DNA from: Methylovulum sp.
GTDB lineage: Bacteria; Pseudomonadota; Gammaproteobacteria; Methylococcales; Methylomonadaceae
DNA length: 62,307 nucleotides
Direction: 5' to 3'
Assembly: GCF_028687615.1 (NCBI RefSeq)
Contig: NZ_JAQTZU010000021.1
Location: 1-62,307, forward strand
Under the pieces are notes generated by a model. That model searched no databases and was not told where the DNA came from. It saw only the letters and a program-made list of their open reading frames with translations. How positions within the stretch are numbered: position 1 is the first letter of the stretch; the number at the start of each line of letters is the position of its first letter. Positions 26,871 to 35,086 of the stretch are shown in pieces. A program made the translations under genes and the position numbers.

Positions 26871-28046
26871 ATGGCTAGACCTTTAATACAATTGGCATTG
26901 GATTCGCTGGATTTTGACCAGACCCTCAGCCTTGCCGAACAAACCGCGCCGTATATCGACATTTTTGAAATCGGCACGCCCTGCATCAAACACAACGGCG
27001 TGGAACTGGTGAAAGCCCTACGCGCTAAATTCCCCGACAAACTGATTTTGGTTGACCTGAAAACGATGGACGCGGGCGAATACGAAGCCACGCCGTTTTA
27101 TGCCGCCGGTGCCGATATTTGCACCGTGCTGGGCGTGTCCGGCATGGCGACTATCGCCGGCGTCATCAACGCCGCCAAAGCCCATCGTGCCGAAGCGCAA
27201 ATCGACCTGATCAACGTCCCCGACAAACTCGCCTGTGCCAAGGCCGCCGCAGAATTGGGCGCAAACATCATCGGCGTACACACTGGCCTGGACGCGCAAG
27301 CCGCCGGACAAACCCCGTTTGAAGATTTGCAAGCAATTGCCGGATTGGGCCTGAAAGTGCGCGTTTCCGTCGCTGGCGGCATCAAACAAGCCACCGTCAA
27401 ACAAGTCGTTGAAGCCGGTGCGGACATTATCGTCGTCGGCGCGGCGATTTATGGCGCGTCATCCCCTGCCGAGGCCGCGCAGCACATCCGCGACATTGCC
27501 GATGGCAAATCCACCCATCAACAAATGATCACCAACAAAATCGGCGACATCCTAAATGCGACCGACCAAGCCAATGCGTTCAGGCTCACCCGTATCCTGG
27601 ACAAGGCCAAGCGCATTTTCCTGTCCGGCGCGGGCCGTTCCGGCCTGATTGCCAAATTTTTCGCCATGCGCCTGATGCACAGCGGTTACACCGTCAGCGT
27701 CGTCGGTGAAATCGTCACGCCCAGTATCAAACGCGGCGATTTGCTGATCATCATCTCCGGCTCCGGCGAAACCGAGCAATTGATCGCGTTCACCAAACGC
27801 GCCGTCGAACTCCGCGCCGATATTTTGCTGATCACCGCCAAAGCGGGCTCTACCATTGGCGACATGGCGGACGACGTGTTCCAAATGGGTGCGCCAGAAC
27901 AATACGGCAAAGTCCAAGGCATGCCGATGGGAACCATATTTGAACTGTCCACTTTGTTCTTCCTGGAATCTTATATCTCGCATCTGATCCACGAAAAAGG
28001 CATTGCCGAAGAAGAAATGCGCTACCGTCACGCGAATCTCGAATAA
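26871..28046 (+). CDS. Fused 3-hexulose-6-phosphate synthase / 6-phospho-3-hexuloisomerase
   Basis: One polypeptide of 391 residues does two steps of the ribulose monophosphate pathway: formaldehyde plus ribulose-5-phosphate to hexulose-6-phosphate, then isomerisation to fructose-6-phosphate. Residues ~1-208 are HPS (LIQLALDSLDFDQTL, DIFEIGTPC, LVDLKTMDAGEYE, VSVAGGIK and IIVVGAAIYGA), and ~215-391 are the PHI/SIS domain (RIFLSGAGRSGLIAKFFAMRL, LIIISGSGETEQLI, MPMGTIFELS). Such fusions are known in methylotrophs and some archaea. Strong RBS and terminator surround it. This is the best marker of methylotrophic metabolism in the window. Confidence 0.96.
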   Translation: MARPLIQLALDSLDFDQTLSLAEQTAPYIDIFEIGTPCIKHNGVELVKALRAKFPDKLILVDLKTMDAGEYEATPFYAAGADICTVLGVSGMATIAGVINAAKAHRAEAQIDLINVPDKLACAKAAAELGANIIGVHTGLDAQAAGQTPFEDLQAIAGLGLKVRVSVAGGIKQATVKQVVEAGADIIVVGAAIYGASSPAEAAQHIRDIADGKSTHQQMITNKIGDILNATDQANAFRLTRILDKAKRIFLSGAGRSGLIAKFFAMRLMHSGYTVSVVGEIVTPSIKRGDLLIIISGSGETEQLIAFTKRAVELRADILLITAKAGSTIGDMADDVFQMGAPEQYGKVQGMPMGTIFELSTLFFLESYISHLIHEKGIAEEEMRYRHANLE

Positions 28047-28089
28047 ACGGCTACCACGCTTATTTCAATAAGCCGTACAGCCAATTAAG

Positions 28090-28139
28090 AAGGGCAAGAA
28101 GTTTTCACGAAGGGGTAACTCCGTAAATTTCTTGCCCTT
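28090..28139 (+). terminator. Terminator after hps-phi
   Basis: AAGGGCAAGAA at 28090-28100 pairs with TTCTTGCCCTT at 28129-28139; the 28-base loop has small pairings. A mixed T-rich tail follows (TGTGTTTTG). Confidence 0.7.
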
Positions 28140-28298
28140 TGTGTTTTGCCCCCTGGATTTAGCCCTTTAGATTTTTTAAATGGCCTGCCTGCTAACCCCC
28201 ACTGATTTTTGCCAAATAACCGATTAACGCATCATGATACTTGAGCTTCGGGTAAAAATTATATAGTATTGCCCCGAAACAAACTGGAGCTTGTGACG

Positions 28299-29903
28299 AT
28301 GAAAACAATAACAACACCCCCTTATTTAGCGATGCTTGCCGGATTGACCGCCATGCTGTTGCCGTTAAACGTACCTGCAAACGAAGATGCCAAGCCATCC
28401 CCCCATAAACTATACGAAAACAACTGCGCCAGTTGCCACGGTTCCGACCACGGCGGCTATCTGGCTCCCGCGCTCAATGCCGATACCCTCAAAGGCCGCA
28501 GCCCGACCGCATTGCGCACGATAGTCATGGCGGGCAGCTTCGACACCTTGATGCCTCCGTTCTACGGCAAATTGACCGACGACGAGATTCGCGGGGTCAT
28601 CAAGCATTTGCAAACCGCGCCGAAATTGCCCAATCCGGCGTGGACGATAGACGATATGAAAAAATCGCTAAAAATCTACGTCAGCGACGAAAGCAAACTG
28701 CCGGAAAAACCGACGTTTGCCATCGACAATATGGATGACGTGATCGGCGTGGCGGCTCGCGGCAAATACGGACGCGGTGACGGCTCACGGGCCGTGTTCA
28801 TCAACAGTAAAACCCACCAAAAAATCGGCGAAATCCCCACCGGCACTGCCGCGCACATTATTGACTACAACCCTGCCAACCCCCGTTGGGCTTACGTCAA
28901 AACCGACACGGCAGAAATTTTCAAAGTCGATTTGTATTCCATGCAAGCCGTGCGTAGCATCAAAACGGGCTGGAATGGCCCCGGCATGGGCGTATCGCGT
29001 GACGGCAAATACATTATGGCGGGCTCCTTCGTACCGCACAACGCTGTGATTTTGAACGCCGACACCTTAGAGCCGTTAAAAACTTTTGAACTCGAAGGCA
29101 TAGACCCGGACGGCAAACAAGTCTCGTCCGATTCCGGCATGATTATTGGCACACCGTTCGCCGACATTTTCGCCATCGCCTTGGAAAACGCCGGACAAGT
29201 TTGGGTGGTGGATTTGACTGAAGGCTTTCCCGTCACCCGCATCACCGACGTGGGCCGCCATTTGCATGATGCGTTCCTGACGCACGGCGGGCAAAAACTG
29301 ATGATCGCCTCTTACGATGACAGCATCGTCGCCGCCATCGACTTGAAAGAGCGCAAAATCATCAAAAAACTCGAAGCGGGCTGTGTGCCACATGTGGGCG
29401 GTGGTTCAGCGGTGGTCGTGGATGGGCGTACGTTAGGTTTTGGCACCAACTTTGGCGATTGCGACAAAACCGTGGTCAGCGTTTGGGACTTGGACAAAAT
29501 GGAAGTCGTCAAACAAGTGCCTGTCGCTGGCGGCACCGAATCGCCAGCAGCCCACGCCAACGCGCCATACGTCGCCGTGGACATCATCAGCAAAGACCGC
29601 CGCGCCCGCACTATCCAGTTGATCGACAAAAAATCCTTGGAAGTCGTCAAAACCTTGGATGTTGGCGGTCACGCTTACTTCCCGGAATACAGCGCGGACG
29701 GTAAATTCTTGTACGTCAGCGCGGGCTACAACGGCGATGAAGTGGTTGTATACGATTCCACCAGTTTGGAAAAAGTCGCTTCGGTCGGCATGGAAAGCCC
29801 GGCGGGAATTTTCTCGCACGGTCGTGTCCGCTACATGACCCGTGGCCTGTCGCCTGATGATCTGGCGGCGCGTGACGGTGGCTTGCCAGGAGCAAAAAAA
29901 TGA
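28299..29903 (+). CDS. Cytochrome cd1 nitrite reductase-family protein (NirS/NirN-like)
   Basis: A 534-residue periplasmic protein: signal peptide (to about residue 27), N-terminal cytochrome c domain with CASCH at 43-47, then an eight-bladed haem d1 propeller. The three histidines that matter in NirS appear conserved: His186 (TGTAAHI, proximal d1 ligand), His323 (HLHDAF) and His365 (VPHVGGG). However the C-terminus (SPAGIFSHGR) resembles NirN/NirF more than classic NirS. It should reduce nitrite to NO or act in d1 maturation. ATG 28299 follows TGGAGC. It overlaps the next cytochrome gene (ATGA) and heads the haem d1 cluster. Confidence 0.82.
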   Translation: MKTITTPPYLAMLAGLTAMLLPLNVPANEDAKPSPHKLYENNCASCHGSDHGGYLAPALNADTLKGRSPTALRTIVMAGSFDTLMPPFYGKLTDDEIRGVIKHLQTAPKLPNPAWTIDDMKKSLKIYVSDESKLPEKPTFAIDNMDDVIGVAARGKYGRGDGSRAVFINSKTHQKIGEIPTGTAAHIIDYNPANPRWAYVKTDTAEIFKVDLYSMQAVRSIKTGWNGPGMGVSRDGKYIMAGSFVPHNAVILNADTLEPLKTFELEGIDPDGKQVSSDSGMIIGTPFADIFAIALENAGQVWVVDLTEGFPVTRITDVGRHLHDAFLTHGGQKLMIASYDDSIVAAIDLKERKIIKKLEAGCVPHVGGGSAVVVDGRTLGFGTNFGDCDKTVVSVWDLDKMEVVKQVPVAGGTESPAAHANAPYVAVDIISKDRRARTIQLIDKKSLEVVKTLDVGGHAYFPEYSADGKFLYVSAGYNGDEVVVYDSTSLEKVASVGMESPAGIFSHGRVRYMTRGLSPDDLAARDGGLPGAKK

Positions 29904-30208
29904 ACCGCTGGCTATTTTTAGCAGGGCTGCCATTGGCATTATCGGCACACACCGCCCACGCCACCAGCATCTACGCCGGACAAGCACGGGCGGCGGCAGT
30001 GTGTTCACAATGCCACGGCATCCGCACCCCGTCCAACGATTCGGTGTTCCCGACGTTAGCTGGACGCGATGCTGATTACCTGAAAACCGCGCTCAAGCAA
30101 TACCGCGACAAAACCCGTAAATCCGACATTATGAACGCCATTGCCGGTTCATTGACGGATGACGATATTGCCAATGTCGCGGCGTATTACGCCAAGTTGA
30201 AACCGTAA
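29900..30208 (+). CDS. Small monohaem cytochrome c (c553/c4-like)
   Basis: A 102-residue exported cytochrome. The signal peptide ends near AHA; the haem site is CSQCH (near residues 35-39), and the distal methionine is probably in SDIMNAIAGSL. Its start overlaps the cd1 gene stop, suggesting a dedicated electron donor for the cd1 protein, comparable in role to NirM, though sequence is closer to c553-type. Confidence 0.85.
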   Translation: MNRWLFLAGLPLALSAHTAHATSIYAGQARAAAVCSQCHGIRTPSNDSVFPTLAGRDADYLKTALKQYRDKTRKSDIMNAIAGSLTDDDIANVAAYYAKLKP

Positions 30209-30220
30209 CAACAGCACAAA

Positions 30221-30300
30221 GTAGGGCGCAATAACCAACGGGCATTGCGCCGAATTTGAAGCCTCATCCGGTGCAATACGCTAACGCTATTGCGCCCTAC
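30221..30300. repeat. REP-type palindrome between the cytochrome and nirC
   Basis: GTAGGGCGCAATAACCAACG...GCGCC, then GGTGCAATACGC...GCTATTGCGCCCTAC. It is a diverged relative of the 98-bp repeats at 6651 and 7319, with the same GTAGGG...CCCTAC ends. Confidence 0.8.
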
Positions 30301-30325
30301 ACAATTGTCTTACTCAATATTGACG

Positions 30326-30652
30326 ATGAAACAATCACTACTCTTAGGATGCTTAGTTGCAACTGGCTTGTTACAAAATGGCTGGGCAGAACCACTACCC
30401 GCAAGACAAACCGAACTCCGCAACCTGCTTAAAAACGATTGCGGAGCTTGTCATGGCCTCACCTTAAAAGGCGGAATGGGGCCAGCGTTATTGCCGGAAA
30501 ACCTCGCCGGAAAACCGGACGGATTATTGGTGACAACGATTTTGGAAGGCCGGAAAGGCACGGCTATGCCGCCCTGGAAGCCGTTTATGAAGCGGGAAGA
30601 GGTGGTTTGGTTGGTTGGGGTTTTGCGGGGCGGGAAGTCAGAAATTGAGTGA
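30326..30652 (+). CDS. nirC: NirC-like cytochrome c
   Basis: A 108-residue exported monohaem cytochrome. The mature part LLKNDCGACHGLTLKGGMGP with the CGACH site, followed by LLVTTILEGRKGTAMPPW and a terminal VVWLVGVLRGG, matches the NirC pattern of denitrifier nir operons. NirC supplies electrons in d1 assembly or to NirS. The open frame extends upstream into the REP; ATG 30326 begins the signal peptide. The gene is separated from nirF by a 1.9-kb insert. Confidence 0.8.
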   Translation: MKQSLLLGCLVATGLLQNGWAEPLPARQTELRNLLKNDCGACHGLTLKGGMGPALLPENLAGKPDGLLVTTILEGRKGTAMPPWKPFMKREEVVWLVGVLRGGKSEIE

Positions 30653-30700
30653 TCGGGTCACGCTATCGCAACCCGATCTGCAAAACAACTTGGTTACCGT

Positions 30701-31186
30701 TTATTTGAGAATAGTATAGACGCAATCAAATGTCGCTTGTGCATCAAGATTTTGTTTTGTATCCGAAGAATAGGTGTTCAATGCAGATGCAATCCAAGGC
30801 GTTATTGCCGCAATTCCGTCGGTGGTCTTGAAATTAATCCTAAACGTCAAGCGACCCAATGAAGTATCTGTCAATATGTCTCGTGTATTAAGCGTGTTTG
30901 CCGCAAAAGGTTTCATGGGTTCTTGGAAGCCTGCGGGATAACCGGAAGGCGAGTATGATGCCATTAACGAGCCATTATTCCTGTACACCCGTATTTTGGT
31001 GATGGAGATGGAATGGGTCGGATCAAAATTGCGGAATACAACGGACGAATCTTGACTTGCACCAAAATATCCATAGCATTCGGCCTCTCCTGAAACCGCT
31101 TTGATCGCTTTATCTGTAGCAAACGCTTCAGACGCTGCAAACAAAGACGCAACACATAAAACAGGTATTAACAATTTTTTGAACAT
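30701..31186 (-). CDS. Small secreted protein of unknown function
   Basis: A 161-residue protein with a clear signal peptide (MFKKLLIPVLCVASLFAASE, cleavage near AFA). Mature part contains two cysteines (AECYGYF and FDCVYTIL at the ends), probably a disulfide, and beta-rich sequence. I recognise no family. It is opposite in direction to the surrounding nir genes and part of the material inserted between nirC and nirF. Confidence 0.7.
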   Translation of the reverse strand: MFKKLLIPVLCVASLFAASEAFATDKAIKAVSGEAECYGYFGASQDSSVVFRNFDPTHSISITKIRVYRNNGSLMASYSPSGYPAGFQEPMKPFAANTLNTRDILTDTSLGRLTFRINFKTTDGIAAITPWIASALNTYSSDTKQNLDAQATFDCVYTILK

Positions 31187-31379
31187 AAAAATCCTTAAAA
31201 TAAGTAATTGATAACAGTATTGCTCATCCTATCAACAGGTTAGTCGATAGGCTTAAGATGATTCCCGTAAGCCCGGCTTTAAACAAGGGCAAACAAAAAT
31301 CATCAGTTGATTCTGGTGTTAAAAATGGCAAAAAACCACCAAGCCAAACTAGGCATTTCCACAGTATGAGTGTGCAACT

Positions 31380-31766
31380 ATGAAAATTAACGAAAAAATT
31401 CGCTTTGTACGGCAATTGCGGGAACTGTCTCAAGAAGATATGGCTGAAAAACTGGGTTTGTCCCTCAATGGTTATGCCAACATCGAGCGTGGTGATACCG
31501 ACGTACAAATGTCTAGGCTGGAACAAATTGCCCAGATTTTTGGAATGGATTTATTGGAACTGTTCAATTACGGGGAAAGGATAGTGAACTGTGCGTTTTC
31601 AATTGGTGACAACAATCCTGTCAGCAATGCTGGCAACCATTACACGGGCGATGCCAAAGAAACCCAATTTGAATTACAAAAACAGCAACTCATCATTGAG
31701 CAACAACTGAAAGAAATTGCTTATCTCAAAGAAATAATTACCTTAACCAAAGGTAAGCAAGAATGA
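31380..31766 (+). CDS. XRE-family transcriptional regulator
   Basis: A 128-residue protein. Residues 1-65 form a HTH_3/XRE domain (KIRFVRQLRELSQEDMAEKL, GYANIERGDTDVQMSRLEQI). The C-terminal part is a coiled coil (FELQKQQLIIEQQLKEIAYL). It is not obviously an antitoxin. It sits 180 bases upstream of the damaged hicAB pair and could regulate itself or the adjacent secreted protein gene, with which it is divergent. Confidence 0.87.
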   Translation: MKINEKIRFVRQLRELSQEDMAEKLGLSLNGYANIERGDTDVQMSRLEQIAQIFGMDLLELFNYGERIVNCAFSIGDNNPVSNAGNHYTGDAKETQFELQKQQLIIEQQLKEIAYLKEIITLTKGKQE

Positions 31767-31771
31767 GCCAG

Positions 31772-31843
31772 GTAGGGTACGCTGTGCGTACCTTCATCGG
31801 TTACAACGATGGTGATGCAAAAGGTACGCACAGCGTACCCTAC
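31772..31843. repeat. Long palindrome with GTAGGG...CCCTAC ends
   Basis: GTAGGGTACGCTGTGCGTACC is mirrored by GGTACGCACAGCGTACCCTAC with a ~30-base loop. The arms of 21 bases pair perfectly. It shares the terminal hexamers of the other REPs here. Confidence 0.9.
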
Positions 31844-31898
31844 TTGAGCGGGTCGGGGCTTAACGTTTCAATTTACTCATAGCAACCAAAAACATTAC

Positions 31899-31921
31899 GA
31901 AACGGGTTACAAACCCGTTCC
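31899..31921. repeat. Short palindrome of the GGGTTACAAACCC type
   Basis: AAACGGGTTACAAACCCGTTC. The same core recurs as GGGACGGGGTTACAAACCCC at 57921. Confidence 0.7.
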
Positions 31922-31933
31922 AGCCTTTACCTC

Positions 31934-32182
31934 ATGGCCAAACAAGAAAAATTATTAGCATCGCTACGCAATAACCCCAAAGCCGTGCGTTTTGATGATG
32001 CTTGCAAGATAGCCGAATGGTTGGGTTTTACACTACGGGGCGGCAAAGGCTCGCATCGGACTTTTGGCAAAATGGACGAGCCGCTTTTATTGAATTTTCA
32101 AAATCGTGGTGGTTATATCCTGCCGTATCAGGCAAAACAATGACTCGATAGGGTGGAAAAATATGCAGACCTATCTGATTGA
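31934..32182 (+). pseudogene. HicA-like toxin interrupted by an in-frame UGA
   Basis: The open frame 31934-32143 gives 69 residues with a HicA-type dsRBD fold: a helix start, WLGFTLRGGKGSHRTFGK with the catalytic-type histidine, and GGYILPYQAKQ. The UGA at 32141-32143 cuts the usual C-terminal helix. Reading through gives LDRVEKYADLSD and a stop at 32180-32182, which fits the family C-terminus and would overlap the hicB start as in intact operons. HicA toxins cleave mRNA. The loss of the last ~12 residues may abolish or only weaken activity. Confidence 0.65.
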
Positions 32183-32373
32183 AACGTTTTGGAGCGAAGA
32201 AGACGAGGCGTATTTATGTATAGCCCCTGACTTGCCCGGATGTAGTGCGGCGGGCAACACGCCATTGGAAGCGATACAAGAAATGCAGGATGCTATTGTC
32301 TTGGCTGCAAGCCTGTGCCAGCATGGGGCGGGAGCGGCCATTGCCTTTAGCTAAACCTCGTAAAGTTGCTTAA
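32163..32373 (+). pseudogene. HicB-like antitoxin with a C-terminal frameshift
   Basis: The start MQTYLIETFWSEEDEAYLCI and APDLPGCSAAGNTPLEAIQE match HicB. In the reading frame the tail LAASLCQHGAGAAIAFS is not family-like and stops at 32352-32354. In the next frame the DNA reads WLQACASMGRERPLPLAKPR KVA, a typical HicB C-terminus, with stop at 32371-32373. A one-base change near 32310 (GTCTTGG) would join the two. So the antitoxin appears decayed together with hicA. Confidence 0.7.
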
Positions 32374-32382
32374 TACGCTGGT

Positions 32383-32493
32383 TCCCAATCTCCCGCTTGG
32401 GAATCCAAGGCTCAGAAGCTCTAGCTTCGAGAATTACAGGAAGCTAGAGCTTCCTGCCCTGCATTCCCAAGCTAGAGCTTGGGAACGAGCACC
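32383..32493. repeat. Complex palindromic repeat with TTCCCAAGCTAGAGCTTGGG core
   Basis: GGTTCCCAATCTCCCGCTTG, AGCTCTAGCTTC, GAAGCTAGAGCTTCC and CCCAAGCTAGAGCTTGGG pair with each other. It lies just before nirF. Confidence 0.75.
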
Positions 32494-32531
32494 GAACCCA
32501 GCTTGAATAATTAAAATAAAAACCCAGGATC

Positions 32532-33695
32532 ATGAACAAATTACTACCCGCCTTAGCCCTGCTCTGCTCACTTACAGCCCAAGCCGAACCCCGTGCCACG
32601 GGCGATTTAGGCTTGGTCATTGAACGCGAAGACAGCGCGGCCTTGATAATCAACACGACAACACATACGCAGCTCGCCGAAATCAAAGGCTTGGGTGATT
32701 TGTCGCACGCCTCTGTCGTTTTTTCGCGTGACCAACGCTATGCCTACGTTTTTGGGCGTGATGGCGGCTTGAGCAAAATCGACTTGCTGCAAGACCAACT
32801 CGTGGGGCGCATCGTGCAAGCGGGTAACAGCATCGGCGGAGCGATTTCCCAGGACGGCAAGCTCATCGCCGTATCGAATTACGAACCCGGCGGCGTGAAA
32901 GTGTTTGCCTCTGATACATTGGAATTGGTCGCCGACATTCCCGCCGACTACGCGCCCGGCAAACGGGCCAAAGTGGTCGGTTTGGTCGATGCGCCGGAGC
33001 AAAAGTTTGTGTTCAGCCTGTTCGATGCCGGAGAAATTTGGACACTGGACATGCGCGATACCAAGCATCCCGCCATCGAAAAATTCAAGAACATCGGCAA
33101 AGAGCCGTATGACGCGCTGATGTCACCGGAAGGTCGTTTTTATATCGCCGGATTGTTTGGTGAAAGTGGCTTGGCCTTGTTGGATTTGTGGGATACCGCC
33201 GCTGGCGTGAAGCGCATCTTGCCGACTTACGGCAAAGATGACGACAAACTGCCCGTGTACAAAATGCCGCACTTGGAAAGCTGGGCGATGGCGGGGGATT
33301 TGTTGTTCGCGCCCGCCATTGGCAAGCATGAGGTGTTGGTCATCAACAAACGCGATTGGACGCTGTTAAAAGCCATTCCCGTAGCCGGGCAACCCGTGTT
33401 TGTCATGGCGCGGCCTGATGCCCGGCAAGTGTGGGTGAATTTTGCTATGCCCGACAATAACCAGTTGCAAGTCATTGATGTGAAAGACTTAGCGGTCACG
33501 AACACGCTCACGCCCGGTAAAGCCGTGTTGCACATGGAATTTACCCCGCGCGGCGAACAGGTTTGGGTGGCCTTGCGCGATGACAACCAAGTGGTGGTCT
33601 ATGACACCGCAACACTGCAAGAAGCCGCACGATTGCCCGCCCAACATCCAAACGGGATTTTTTTCAGCTCACGGGCGCACAAAATCGGATTTTAA
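32532..33695 (+). CDS. nirF: Haem d1 biosynthesis protein NirF
   Basis: A periplasmic d1-haem protein that acts in late d1 biosynthesis. It is 387 residues, signal peptide to about residue 18 (SLTAQA), then a propeller related to NirS but without a cytochrome c domain. Typical NirF segments: LGLVIEREDSAALIINTTT, SHASVVFSRDQRYAYVFGRD, GAISQDGKLIAVSNYEPGG and the end LPAQHPNGIFFSSRAHKIG. It starts the second block of nir genes; nirD follows after two bases. Confidence 0.93.
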   Translation: MNKLLPALALLCSLTAQAEPRATGDLGLVIEREDSAALIINTTTHTQLAEIKGLGDLSHASVVFSRDQRYAYVFGRDGGLSKIDLLQDQLVGRIVQAGNSIGGAISQDGKLIAVSNYEPGGVKVFASDTLELVADIPADYAPGKRAKVVGLVDAPEQKFVFSLFDAGEIWTLDMRDTKHPAIEKFKNIGKEPYDALMSPEGRFYIAGLFGESGLALLDLWDTAAGVKRILPTYGKDDDKLPVYKMPHLESWAMAGDLLFAPAIGKHEVLVINKRDWTLLKAIPVAGQPVFVMARPDARQVWVNFAMPDNNQLQVIDVKDLAVTNTLTPGKAVLHMEFTPRGEQVWVALRDDNQVVVYDTATLQEAARLPAQHPNGIFFSSRAHKIGF

Positions 33696-33697
33696 CC

Positions 33698-34156
33698 ATG
33701 CTGACGGATTTGCATAAACAGTTGTTAAACGATTTCCAACGTGATTTCCCGTTGTCGCCCACGCCTTACCGTGATATTGCCGACACGCTGGGCGCAACGG
33801 AAACCGACGTGCTGGCGGCGTTGGCGGAATTGACCGGGCAACAATTCATCAGCCGCATTGGCGCGGTGATCCCGCCCAACCAAATCGGCGCGAGCATGTT
33901 GGTGGCAATGGCTGTGCCGGAAGCCGAACTGCAAACCGTCGCCGACCAAATCAGTGCCTTTCCAGAGGTGAACCACAATTATGAACGTGAACATCGTTTT
34001 AATTTGTGGTTTGTCGCCGTCGCCGCCTCCGCCCAGCAATTGCAGGCCGTTATCGGACGTATTGAGCAACAAACGGGCTATGCCGCATTGCAACTGCCGT
34101 TGGTGGATGATTTTTTCATTGATTTAGGCTTTAAACTGGATTGGCAACATGCTTGA
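33698..34156 (+). CDS. nirD: Sirohaem decarboxylase subunit NirD
   Basis: One of four AsnC-like subunits (NirD, L, G, H) that decarboxylate sirohaem to 12,18-didecarboxysirohaem. A 152-residue protein: N-terminal HTH-like part (ALAELTGQQFISRIGAVI) and a ferredoxin-like RAM-type domain (MLVAMAVPEAELQTVADQIS, VNHNYEREHRFNLWFVA). Overlaps nirL by 8 bases. In the characterised complexes one subunit pair supplies the histidine/tyrosine active site. Confidence 0.88.
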   Translation: MLTDLHKQLLNDFQRDFPLSPTPYRDIADTLGATETDVLAALAELTGQQFISRIGAVIPPNQIGASMLVAMAVPEAELQTVADQISAFPEVNHNYEREHRFNLWFVAVAASAQQLQAVIGRIEQQTGYAALQLPLVDDFFIDLGFKLDWQHA

Positions 34157-34649
34157 AGCACGCGATTTGGCGGTATTGGCGCAAGTGTCGGCGGGCTTGC
34201 CTTTATGTCCGCGTCCCTACGCACAAATCGGTATGGAATTGGGCATGGACGAGGCGGAAATCATCAACCGTGTGGCGGCATTGAAAGCCCAAGGCTTGAT
34301 TAAGCGGCTAGGCGTCATCGTCAAACACCGCCCGCTAGGCTACCGCGCCAATGCGATGGTGGTCTGGGATGTGCCTGATGAATTGATTAAGGAATTGGGC
34401 GCGACCATCAGCCGTTTCAGTTTTGTGAATCTGTGTTACCAACGCCCCAGACAACCGGAATGGCCTTATAACCTGTACTGCATGATTCACGGCAAAGACC
34501 GCACTACGGTGCTGGCGCAATTGGAGCAGCTTAACGATGTGTGCAGCTTGGCGCGTTACGGGCGGCAGATTTTGTTTAGCCGCCGCTGTTTTAAGCAGCG
34601 CGGGGCGGTGTATCAAGCCCAGCAACTCACGGTGGCGGCGCATGGATGA
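34149..34649 (+). CDS. nirL: Sirohaem decarboxylase subunit NirL
   Basis: A 166-residue AsnC-like protein. LIKRLGVIVKHRPLGYRANA with VWDVPDELI and a CYQRPRQPEWPYNLYCMIHG segment are typical of the L/H type subunits. It overlaps nirD and nirG (ATG at 34642), so the block is translated as one unit. Pairing of D with L and G with H is implied by similarity, not shown directly. Confidence 0.85.
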   Translation: MLEARDLAVLAQVSAGLPLCPRPYAQIGMELGMDEAEIINRVAALKAQGLIKRLGVIVKHRPLGYRANAMVVWDVPDELIKELGATISRFSFVNLCYQRPRQPEWPYNLYCMIHGKDRTTVLAQLEQLNDVCSLARYGRQILFSRRCFKQRGAVYQAQQLTVAAHG

Positions 34650-35085
34650 CATTGACCGCAATATTGTCAATACCTTACAAGTCGGCTTCCCGATTTGTGA
34701 TGCGCCTTACCGCCAAGTAGCCGAATCTTTAGGTATCAGCGAAAGCGAGTTATTGGCGCGTCTGCAAGCCTTATTGGCAAATGGCACGTTGACCCGTTTC
34801 GGGCCGCTGTACAACGCGGAACAAATGGGTGGCGCGTTGACCTTAGCCGCCGTCAAAATCCCCGCCGAACGCTTTGAAGAAGTCACCGAAATCATCAACG
34901 CTTTCCCCGAAGTCGCCCACAACTATGCCCGCAGCCATGAATTGAACATGTGGTTTGTGCTGGCGACGGAAACGCCGGAGCAACAACAGCAAACCATCGA
35001 CGCGATTGCACGGCAAACTGGCTTGATCGTGTACAACATGCCTAAGCTAAAAGAATATTTTGTCAACTTGAGATTGGAAGCCTGA
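34642..35085 (+). CDS. nirG: Sirohaem decarboxylase subunit NirG
   Basis: A 147-residue AsnC-like protein beginning MDDIDRNIVNTLQVGFPICD. The segment FPEVAHNYARSHELNMWFVL corresponds to the same place in NirD. ATG 34642 lies inside the last codons of nirL. The open frame extends upstream to 34537 in another frame of nirL, but only from 34642 does it match the family. Confidence 0.87.
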   Translation: MDDIDRNIVNTLQVGFPICDAPYRQVAESLGISESELLARLQALLANGTLTRFGPLYNAEQMGGALTLAAVKIPAERFEEVTEIINAFPEVAHNYARSHELNMWFVLATETPEQQQQTIDAIARQTGLIVYNMPKLKEYFVNLRLEA

Positions 35086-35086
35086 C

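Noticed and set aside
34537-34641. Longer start for nirG
   Set aside because: These codons overlap nirL in another frame and do not match NirG; ATG 34642 does.
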